A stretch of 7,528 nt of DNA, from contig SLDH01000358.1 of the NCBI GenBank assembly GCA_007125415.1, positions 1-7,528 on the forward strand. The letters are read 5' to 3'. Shown here piece after piece: positions 1-5,218 of the stretch; position 1 is the stretch's first letter, and each line of letters begins with the position of its first letter. The translations under genes and the position numbers were made by a program. The notes beneath the pieces were generated by a model. The model worked only from the letters and a program-made list of their open reading frames with translations. It had not been told where the DNA came from and did not search any database. Source of the DNA: Roseovarius sp. (GTDB lineage Bacteria; Pseudomonadota; Alphaproteobacteria; Rhodobacterales; Rhodobacteraceae).

Positions 1-105
1 ATGGGCGTAAATCCGCTCAGGCAGGTCCAGAAAGTCGCGCGTGCCTGCGCGGTCTGTGACCTCAAGGACACGCAGCCCCTCAGCTTGTGATGTCTCGTCC
101 CGCAT
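1..105 (-). CDS. GNAT-type N-acetyltransferase, N-terminal fragment (partial)
   Basis: Only the first 35 codons lie in the window; the gene runs off the left edge. The ATG (plus-strand CAT at 103-105) is preceded on the minus strand by a GAGAGGA Shine-Dalgarno (about 117-111) with 5-6 nt spacing, which supports this start. The readable protein begins MRDETSQAEGLRVLEV and ends with DFLDLPERIYAH. The last part resembles the N-terminal segment of a family of GNAT-like proteins in which a 'F-x-x-L-P-x-R-I/L-Y' stretch precedes the acetyltransferase fold. The acetyl-CoA binding motif is outside the window, so substrate and even family are uncertain. The gene is divergent from the lipid cassette starting near 240 and shares an upstream region of about 110-135 nt with it. 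Confidence 0.5.
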   Translation of the reverse strand, partial: MRDETSQAEGLRVLEVTDRAGTRDFLDLPERIYAH

Positions 106-239
106 GGGTTTCCTCTCTGCAAGCCACGGCCCGCCTCACACACCCTGCCCTGACGGGGCCGCTACTCGTGCTGCAAGGCAGTCCATGGCGACGACCCCGC
201 AGGATCATGTGAAAAGGCTTGCAATCCGGGCCGGTCGTC
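106..239. promoter_or_regulatory. Divergent intergenic region between the GNAT-like gene and the lipid cassette
   Basis: This stretch separates two divergently transcribed genes and so should hold promoters for both, including the likely promoter of the four-gene lipid cassette. No convincing -35/-10 pair or operator palindrome is visible by eye. A sequence of the form CTGCAAG or CTTGCAA recurs near 118, 172 and 217, too short to call a binding site. The region also contains the alternative TTG start (219) of the first acyltransferase. Confidence 0.35.
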
Positions 240-1268
240 ATGAATACCGATCCCCAATATCCACGCTCTGTCACGGGAAGTCGAGACGCCTTGGCCAAGT
301 TCATTCTGGGAAATCGATTTCGCCACAAGGCGGCGGAAAGCCGGGTGATCAGTCGGGTATTCTGGGCGATCGATCTGGTCTTCGTGGGGGCCATCGTCGG
401 AGTCTTCCGGCTTCTGCCGGTGACCTGGGCCACCGGTTTGGGGGCGTGGACGGGACGGCTTTTCGGGCGGATCATGAAGGACCGCACCCGCAAGGTGCGC
501 GCGAATCTGGCTCTTGCCCTGCCCGACACGCCTCTTCCTGAGATCGCCCGGATTGCCAGCGATGTCTGGGCGAATGGCGGCGCGGCCATGGCCGAATACC
601 CCAAGCTTGCCCAGATCTCCGACCCTGAGCGCAACCATCTGAGCATCGAGATTCTCGAGCCGATCGCCACCTATGAGGACCCCTCGCAACCGGCGGTCTT
701 CGTGGGGGCGCATATGGGCAATTGGGAGATGATGGCCGCCGCCGTGGCGCGGCTGAAGATCCCTTCGGTCGGCATGTATGCGCCCCTGGCGAATCCGTGG
801 TTCGACACGCTCATGCGCCGCTACCGGGCCGCCATGGGCACACGGCTTGTGTCACGCGACGAGGGCGTGCGCCCTTTCATCAACGCGCTGAAGAAGGGCG
901 AATCCGCCGGCATGATCGCGGATCGTCGGATCGAAGGCGGCCAGCAGGTCGATTTCTTCGGCGCGCCTAAGGAAACCACCATCCTGCCCGCGCGGCTTGC
1001 GCTGCGCTTTGGGGTGCCGCTGGTGCCGGTGCAGGTGATCCGCCTGCCCCGCACCCGTTTTCTCGTGCGTTTTCATCCGCCACTTTACGCCCGCAACCCC
1101 GCAGAGGACCATGACAGCCAGGCGACCGATCTGACCCGTCAGATCAATGCCACCTTCGAGGAATGGATCAGGGAACGCCCCGGCCAGTGGCTCTGCACGA
1201 GCAAAATATGGCCGACGGCTATTCTCATGGCCAAGACGGGTGTTTATATTAAGTCCAAGAAGAGATGA
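240..1268 (+). CDS. LpxL/HtrB-type lysophospholipid (lipid A) acyltransferase, first copy
   Basis: 342 residues from the ATG at 240. A TTG at 219 would add seven residues, but its AAAAGG lies only about 2 nt away, too close for a good ribosome site; the ATG has only a weak GG-rich leader, so the start is uncertain. LpxL/HtrB-family enzymes transfer an acyl chain from acyl-ACP to the primary chains of lipid A or related lipids at the inner membrane. Visible family marks are the catalytic HX4E motif HMGNWE (H158, E163), the downstream DRR (228-230) with VDFFG (237-241), and a C-terminal RERPGQW (311-317). A hydrophobic segment (about 40-60) should anchor the protein. About 40 residues precede it, longer than in typical LpxL, and the end is a basic tail (IKSKKR). 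It is clearly paralogous to the gene at 1991: both have FFG-x-P-x-ETT followed by LALR. The exact acyl donor and acceptor cannot be told, so no symbol is given. The next gene starts 16 nt after its stop. Confidence 0.85.
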   Translation: MNTDPQYPRSVTGSRDALAKFILGNRFRHKAAESRVISRVFWAIDLVFVGAIVGVFRLLPVTWATGLGAWTGRLFGRIMKDRTRKVRANLALALPDTPLPEIARIASDVWANGGAAMAEYPKLAQISDPERNHLSIEILEPIATYEDPSQPAVFVGAHMGNWEMMAAAVARLKIPSVGMYAPLANPWFDTLMRRYRAAMGTRLVSRDEGVRPFINALKKGESAGMIADRRIEGGQQVDFFGAPKETTILPARLALRFGVPLVPVQVIRLPRTRFLVRFHPPLYARNPAEDHDSQATDLTRQINATFEEWIRERPGQWLCTSKIWPTAILMAKTGVYIKSKKR

Positions 1269-1284
1269 GCAGGAGAGCGCGGTC

Positions 1285-1926
1285 ATGGCCATGAACAAAC
1301 CCAGCGGCAGCTATCGAGTGGACGAATCCGTGCGCCTTTTCAAGAACCCGCTGCTTGAAAAGCTGAGCCATGTGCATCCGATCGTGCCGCTGCTGGTCTG
1401 GGGGCCGGTTGCGGGCTGGCTGATCTGGCGGGCCATAGCCCTGCACGAGATCAGCCTCGCGGGTCTCGCGCTCATCGGCATTGCGGGGTTGCTGACGTGG
1501 ACGCTGGCCGAATATCTGCTGCACCGCTACCTCTTCCACTATGAACCCAGGACGGAAGCGGGCAAGCGCTTCATCTATCTTTTCCACGGCGTGCACCATG
1601 ACACGCCGCAAGACAAGACGCGCCTGTTGATGCCGCCTGCCGGGGCGCTGCCCATTCTGGCCGTGCTGTGGCTGCTTTTCGATTTCGTGCTGCCATCGCC
1701 CTGGGCCGAGCCCTTCACCGGGTTCTTCATCATCGGATATCTCATTTACGACTATATCCACTATGCCACCCATCACTTTCCGATGCGGCATCCGGCAATG
1801 AAATTCCTCAAGCACTACCATATGCGCCACCATTTCGCCGAGGAAAGCGGGCGTTACGGCGTCAGCAGCCCCTTGTGGGACTGGGTTTTCGGCACCTACC
1901 CGAAGAAGACCGAGCGCGCGGATTGA
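1285..1926 (+). CDS. FA2H/Scs7-like fatty acid hydroxylase (fatty acid hydroxylase/sterol desaturase superfamily)
   Basis: 213 residues. ATG at 1285, with AGGAG at 1271-1275 and 9-nt spacing; a second in-frame ATG follows two codons later. This is a membrane di-metal oxygenase family that inserts a hydroxyl group into an acyl chain using O2. The histidine clusters are complete: H80-x4-H85, H101-x2-HH (104-105), H159-x3-HH (163-164) and H177/H179-x2-HH (182-183). The sequence around them (LAEYLLHRYLFH, GVHHDTPQDK-x-RL-x-MPP, YGVSSPLWDWVFGT) matches the eukaryotic ceramide fatty acid 2-hydroxylase type better than the carotenoid or sterol branches. Hydrophobic stretches lie at about 33-52, 57-75, 120-137 and 144-160. 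The N-terminal cytochrome b5 domain of yeast Scs7 and human FA2H is absent, so electrons must come from a separate donor. It lies between two LpxL-type acyltransferases, suggesting that its substrate is an acyl chain of lipid A or of another membrane lipid. An OlsE-like ornithine-lipid hydroxylase, from the same superfamily, is the main alternative. Confidence 0.85.
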   Translation: MAMNKPSGSYRVDESVRLFKNPLLEKLSHVHPIVPLLVWGPVAGWLIWRAIALHEISLAGLALIGIAGLLTWTLAEYLLHRYLFHYEPRTEAGKRFIYLFHGVHHDTPQDKTRLLMPPAGALPILAVLWLLFDFVLPSPWAEPFTGFFIIGYLIYDYIHYATHHFPMRHPAMKFLKHYHMRHHFAEESGRYGVSSPLWDWVFGTYPKKTERAD

Positions 1927-1934
1927 ACGTCAAG

Positions 1935-1957
1935 GCGCGGGGCGTCGGCCCCCGCGC
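1935..1957 (+). other. GC-rich hairpin between hydroxylase and second acyltransferase
   Basis: Perfect 8-bp stem GCGCGGGG (1935-1942) and CCCCGCGC (1950-1957) with a 7-nt loop, all G/C in the stem, starting 8 nt after the hydroxylase stop. No T-run follows, so it is not a classical intrinsic terminator. It could stabilise the upstream mRNA, attenuate transcription, or be incidental in this high-GC sequence. It fills much of the 64-nt gap that is the largest break inside the four-gene cassette. Confidence 0.4.
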
Positions 1958-1990
1958 GGGCAGCCCCTGCCGGTAACAGGTGCGTAGATC

Positions 1991-2938
1991 ATGGCAAAGT
2001 ATTACCTGCTGCCGAAAAAGCTGGTGGACCGGCATCCCTGGCTTCAGACACCGGGCTGGCTTTTCGAGGCGGGGTTCTTCTACGCCATGCTGGGGTTTGC
2101 CAGGCTCATGCCCTTTCCCATGGCCCGGGCCGCCTTCTCAAGGATCGTGGGGTTTGTGGGTTATCACACTGGCAACAAGCGCCGCGTGGTGATGCGCAAC
2201 CTTCAGGTCGTGATGCCCGAGGCCAGCGACGCGGAGCGCGCAGAGATGGCACGGTGCATCTTTCGCTCGGCGGGCAGTGCGGCGGCAGAGCTTTTCCTGC
2301 TCGAGCGTCTCTGGCAACAGCGTGCGCGCTATCTGGAGTTCGACCTGCACCCGGAGGCGCGCGCAGCGGTCGATCGCAAAGAGCCCATCATCTTTGCTTC
2401 GGCCCATGTGGGTGGCTGGCAGCTTGGCCCACTTCTGTGTCGCGAATATGAATTTCCGGCCTCCGTGCTCTACGCCCCCGAGCGCAATCCCTGGCTTGAC
2501 CGGTTTTTCATCGGCAGGCGCCGGGCCTTTGGCGCAAAACTGGTGCCCAGCGCCGGGGGCGCGCGCGATTTCATGCGCGAGCTTTCGGCCGGACGTACCG
2601 TGGGCGCAGCTTTTGACACGCGGGTCGATCAGGGCGAGAAGGTGCCGTTTTTCGGCATCCCGACAGAAACTACGACCATGCCCGCCCTGCTCGCGCTGCG
2701 CGGCTACAAGCTGATGCCGATACGCACCACCCGCCTGCCCGGCTGCCGCTACCGGATCGAACTCATGGCGCCGATCGCCCCGCGTGACAGCTCGGCACCG
2801 CGGAAAGCACAGGTGCTGGATCTCACCGCGCAACTCAATGACCTTTTCGAGGCCTGGATCAGAGAGGATCCGGGCCAGTGGATCTGCATGAAGCGGCGCT
2901 GGCCCAAGGAGACCCGGCTGTCGGGTGCCGATGGCTGA
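1991..2938 (+). CDS. LpxL/HtrB-type acyltransferase, second copy, with HX4Q instead of HX4(D/E)
   Basis: 315 residues, normal length for the family. ATG at 1991 with a partial Shine-Dalgarno AGGTG at 1978-1982 (8-nt spacing). A hydrophobic N-terminal segment (about 22-42) should anchor it to the inner membrane. The catalytic block reads HVGGWQ (H139 to Q144): the position that is Asp or Glu in known LpxL/LpxM-type enzymes is glutamine, codon CAG. Other family marks are intact: the RVVMRNL stretch (65-71) typical of the N-terminal region, YAPERNPWLD (161-170), DTR (209-211), VPFFG (218-222) and DPGQW (293-297). It shares FFG-x-P-x-ETT and WIRE-x-PGQW with the first acyltransferase, pointing to an old duplication. 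It may be an acyltransferase with an altered catalytic dyad, an enzyme with another acceptor, or a non-catalytic partner of the first copy. The following gene overlaps its last codons, implying co-transcription and coupled translation. Confidence 0.85.
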   Translation: MAKYYLLPKKLVDRHPWLQTPGWLFEAGFFYAMLGFARLMPFPMARAAFSRIVGFVGYHTGNKRRVVMRNLQVVMPEASDAERAEMARCIFRSAGSAAAELFLLERLWQQRARYLEFDLHPEARAAVDRKEPIIFASAHVGGWQLGPLLCREYEFPASVLYAPERNPWLDRFFIGRRRAFGAKLVPSAGGARDFMRELSAGRTVGAAFDTRVDQGEKVPFFGIPTETTTMPALLALRGYKLMPIRTTRLPGCRYRIELMAPIAPRDSSAPRKAQVLDLTAQLNDLFEAWIREDPGQWICMKRRWPKETRLSGADG

Positions 2939-4100
2939 GGCTGCTCCCCGCCCCCCGCTCGTCTGGGTGGTTGATGCTTACCGGGCGGGCGAGCGCACGC
3001 AGTTGCGCGCCCTGGCGCAGGGCCTCGAGGCGGCGCTGGGCTGGCCCTACGAAATCAAGACGCTGCGCTACCGCAAATTCGAGTTTCGCACGAACATCTT
3101 TCGCGGCACCTCGCTGAACGGTCTCGACGCGGAAGGCTCGGACAGGCTCGCGCCGCCCTGGCCCGATCTGGTCCTGTCGATGGGAATGCGCAACGAACCG
3201 GTGGCGCGCTGGATCAGGGAACAGTCGGGGGGGCGCACGCGGCTTGTGTTTCTGGGGCGGCTCTGGGCGGACCCGTCGGATTTCGACATGGTGATCACCA
3301 CGCCGCAATACCGCGTGCCCGACCGGCCCAACGTGCTGCGCAACGCCTTGCCGCTGCACCCCGTGAGCCCCGCGCGGCTGGCCGAGGCCGCCGCCACATG
3401 GGCGCCGCGCCTTGCGCACCTGCCGCGCCCCTATGTGACGGTCAATATCGGCGGCACCAGTGGACCCTATGCGTTCGGGAAGCACGCCTCGGCGCGGCTG
3501 GTGCGCGATGCGGTGGCGCTGGCGCAAGCAAGCGGGGCGAGCCTTCTGGTCAGTTCCAGTGCGCGCACGCCCAAGGCGGCCATTGCGGGCTTTGCTGCGC
3601 AAAAGGCAGTGCCCATGCAGCTTTACCAATGGCAGCGCGATGATCCGGACAACCCCTATCTGGGGTTTCTGGCACTTGCCGATGAACTGATCGTCACCGC
3701 CGACAGCATCTCGATGCTGGCCGAGGCCTATGCCACGGGCAAGCCTGTGCATATGTTCGACACGAGCGCGGGCCGGTTGGGCATGCGCCACGACATGCAG
3801 GCGCTTGCCGAAGGGCGCGCGGCCGCGCGCGCCACAGCCGCGGCGGACAAGGACCGCCCCGACATCGCCCTCGGCCCGCTGGCTTACCGGGCGCTCATGC
3901 GCTGGGGCTGGAAGCACCTGACGCGCGATATCAGCCAGATGCATCTGCGGCTCGTCCAATCAGGCCGCATGGGCTGGCTCGGGAAAGAGGCCGCGCAGCA
4001 ACCCGCGACACCGACCAGTGATCTTGAACGCGCCATCGCCCAGGTTCTGGAAATCATGGCGCCAGACGACCATCCGCAGAGTATCCACTCCGCGCCTTGA
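2931..4100 (+). CDS. ELM1/GtrOC1-family putative glycosyltransferase
   Basis: 389 residues from the ATG at 2931, overlapping the preceding stop by 8 nt. A GTG at 2925 would add two residues and sits 13 nt from an AAGGAG at 2906-2911; either way translation looks coupled to the upstream gene. The family is named after Arabidopsis ELM1, a mitochondrial fission factor, but bacterial members are regarded as putative GT-B-like glycosyltransferases and lie in envelope gene clusters. Visible family marks: VVDAYRAGERTQLRALAQGL near the N terminus (13-32), the glycine-rich NIGGTSGPYAFG (172-183), SSSARTP (208-214), and the highly typical C-terminal block NPYLGFLALAD plus TADSISMLAEA (241-266). That last block resembles the nucleotide-sugar site of GT-B enzymes. 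No signal peptide or membrane span is evident, so it probably works at the cytoplasmic face of the inner membrane. Its place behind two acyltransferases and a lipid hydroxylase suggests a glycolipid or LPS substrate; donor and acceptor are unknown. Confidence 0.85.
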   Translation: MAEAAPRPPLVWVVDAYRAGERTQLRALAQGLEAALGWPYEIKTLRYRKFEFRTNIFRGTSLNGLDAEGSDRLAPPWPDLVLSMGMRNEPVARWIREQSGGRTRLVFLGRLWADPSDFDMVITTPQYRVPDRPNVLRNALPLHPVSPARLAEAAATWAPRLAHLPRPYVTVNIGGTSGPYAFGKHASARLVRDAVALAQASGASLLVSSSARTPKAAIAGFAAQKAVPMQLYQWQRDDPDNPYLGFLALADELIVTADSISMLAEAYATGKPVHMFDTSAGRLGMRHDMQALAEGRAAARATAAADKDRPDIALGPLAYRALMRWGWKHLTRDISQMHLRLVQSGRMGWLGKEAAQQPATPTSDLERAIAQVLEIMAPDDHPQSIHSAP

Positions 4101-4282
4101 GCCGGTGTTTCGCTTCCCGCCTCTGAGGGGTGCTGCCCGTGCCATTCGAGCCAATCAACCGGATAACAGATGAAACGTATCGACCTGTTCGATCGGCGCG
4201 CCAAAGGCGGCCTCGCGCAAGAGTGCTGCTCACAAGTGGTTGATGAGCCGGATCTCAAGACACGGGAAGGCTCTCAAAAGAC

Positions 4283-4310
4283 TTGTTCGAAATTTCTGCT
4301 CGACTAAGAT
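4283..4310 (+). promoter_or_regulatory. Weak sigma70-like promoter candidate for the lytic transglycosylase gene
   Basis: TTGTTC (4283-4288) and TAAGAT (4305-4310) are separated by 16 bp and lie about 30 nt upstream of the ATG at 4339. Both boxes are imperfect matches (3 of 6 and 4 of 6 to the consensus). The location in the only sizeable gap before the gene is the main support. Confidence 0.25.
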
Positions 4311-4325
4311 CGTGCCCGGGGAATT

Positions 4326-4330
4326 GGGAG
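4326..4330 (+). promoter_or_regulatory. Ribosome binding site fixing the transglycosylase start
   Basis: GGGAG lies 8 nt before the ATG at 4339. It selects that ATG over upstream in-frame starts such as 4240, which would place 33 non-hydrophobic residues in front of an otherwise clean signal peptide. Confidence 0.55.
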
Positions 4331-4338
4331 AGTTTTGG

Positions 4339-5142
4339 ATGCGCTTGTTTGATCGGCTTTCACTGGCACTGGCCGCTCTGTTGTTGGGCGCCGCGCCGAT
4401 CTTCGCTGCGCCTTGCGGCAATACTTCCGCAGGTTTCGAAGCCTGGAAGGCTGCCTTCGCGAAAGAGGCCCGTGCCGCCGGTGTGGGCCAACGCGGGCTC
4501 GATGCGCTGGCGCAGGCGCAATATGCGACAAGCACCATCGCCGCTGATCGCAACCAGAGGAGCTTTCGCTACTCGCTCGAGCGGTTCATGGAGATACGCG
4601 GCGCCAACACGATTGTCGCACAGGGACGACAAAGAAAGGCGCAGAACGCCAATTTCTATGCGGCACTGGAACAGCGTTTCGGCGTGCCTGCGGGGGTTCT
4701 GATCGCAATCCATGGCATGGAGACAGGCTTTGGCCGCTTCATGGGCGACAGTTCGGTCGTCTCGGCCATCGTCACCCTGTCATTCGATTGCCGCCGGTCC
4801 GACTTCTTCAAGCCCCACGCGATCGGCGCGCTCAAGCTGGTGGATATGGGCGCGATCACGGGCGCCACGAAAGGGGCCCGTCATGGCGAGCTTGGGCACA
4901 CGCAGTTTCTGCCGGGCAACGCGCTGAAATATGGTGTGGATGCCACTGGCAACGGGCGGGTGGATCTCTATGACCTCACCGATGCGATGGCCTCCACCGC
5001 GAATTTCCTGCGCCAGAAAGGATGGCAGCCGGGTGTGGGCTATCAGGAGGGGGAGCCGAATTTCGAAGTGATCAAGAAATGGAACGCCGCGAGCGTCTAT
5101 CAGCGGGCCATCGCAATCATGGCGGCCCGGATCGACGGGTAA
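4339..5142 (+). CDS. Lytic murein transglycosylase, MltB type (SLT_2 domain), exported
   Basis: 267 residues. It cleaves the MurNAc-GlcNAc bond of peptidoglycan in the periplasm with formation of a 1,6-anhydro end. A signal peptide is clear: MRLFDR, a hydrophobic core at about 8-22, and a small-residue cleavage region near A23/A24. No proper lipobox precedes C26, so it is probably soluble rather than a lipoprotein. The catalytic glutamate is E128 in IHGMETGFG, followed by the family's FDCRR (149-153) and GELGHTQFLPGNALKYGVD region. C26 and C151 could form a disulfide. The C terminus stops shortly after a helical region (WNAASVYQRAIA), and no peptidoglycan-binding domain follows, unlike longer MltB_2 proteins of about 400 residues; short single-domain versions are known to me from related alphaproteobacteria, so this need not be a truncation. 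The start is fixed by GGGAG at 4326. It is convergent with the aminotransferase gene and probably transcribed alone. Confidence 0.88.
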   Translation: MRLFDRLSLALAALLLGAAPIFAAPCGNTSAGFEAWKAAFAKEARAAGVGQRGLDALAQAQYATSTIAADRNQRSFRYSLERFMEIRGANTIVAQGRQRKAQNANFYAALEQRFGVPAGVLIAIHGMETGFGRFMGDSSVVSAIVTLSFDCRRSDFFKPHAIGALKLVDMGAITGATKGARHGELGHTQFLPGNALKYGVDATGNGRVDLYDLTDAMASTANFLRQKGWQPGVGYQEGEPNFEVIKKWNAASVYQRAIAIMAARIDG

Positions 5143-5150
5143 GGCCGGGC

Positions 5151-5189
5151 AGTCGGACCGGGGGATCAGACCGGGCGATCAGACCGGGC
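5151..5189 (+). repeat. 13-bp tandem repeat, two perfect copies plus one degenerate
   Basis: GATCAGACCGGGC occurs at 5164-5176 and again directly at 5177-5189. A related unit (AGTCGGACCGGGG, 9 of 13 matching) precedes them at 5151-5163. The array lies just downstream of the transglycosylase stop, and its last copy forms the left arm of the terminator hairpin, which suggests duplication of part of the hairpin stem. Confidence 0.75.
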
Positions 5190-5213
5190 GGGCTGAGAGC
5201 CCGCCCGGCTGAT
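5178..5213. terminator. Bidirectional terminator-like hairpin between convergent genes
   Basis: Perfect 11-bp stem CCGGGCGGGCT (5184-5194) and AGCCCGCCCGG (5198-5208) with a 3-nt GAG loop. The stem can be extended by ATCAG/CTGAT (5178-5182 with 5209-5213) across one bulged A. It sits between the transglycosylase stop (5142) and the aminotransferase stop (5219) and so could end both transcripts. There is no T-run on either side, so it is terminator-like by position and strength rather than a canonical intrinsic terminator. Confidence 0.65.
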
Positions 5214-5218
5214 GCGCC

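Larger units (their letters stand above)
4101..4338 (+). other. Spacer between the lipid cassette and the lytic transglycosylase gene
   Basis: This stretch shows no convincing gene. A 45-residue plus-strand ORF (ATG 4170, stop TAA 4305-4307, beginning MKRIDLFDRRAKGG) is the best candidate but lacks a good Shine-Dalgarno and matches no family I recognise. The sequence is less GC-rich toward 4240-4340, as expected for a promoter region. No tRNA, clear terminator hairpin or repeat was found. The gap suggests the downstream transglycosylase has its own promoter. Confidence 0.4.

Noticed and set aside
162..713. Minus-strand frames (162-713 and 80-670) opposite the first acyltransferase
   Set aside because: No recognisable domain; the opposite strand encodes the acyltransferase, and the true minus-strand gene at the left edge starts at 105 in a different frame.
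1147..1284. Upstream extension of the hydroxylase frame from 1147
   Set aside because: It overlaps the end of the acyltransferase gene; the ATG at 1285 has an AGGAG and gives the expected family length.
2138..2833. 231-residue minus-strand open frame opposite the second acyltransferase
   Set aside because: Composition typical of an antisense shadow; no motif and no ribosome site seen.
2859..3959. 366-residue minus-strand open frame opposite the ELM1-family gene
   Set aside because: Its translation is rich in Arg, His, Pro and Gly without any domain, as expected for an antisense shadow of a high-GC gene; the plus-strand frame has clear family motifs.
4240..4320. Possible tRNA suggested by a TTCGAAA stretch
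   Set aside because: No acceptor stem or cloverleaf arms can be paired around it.
4240..4338. Longer start for the transglycosylase at 4240
   Set aside because: It would put 33 basic, non-conserved residues before a clean signal peptide, while the ATG at 4339 has a well-spaced GGGAG.
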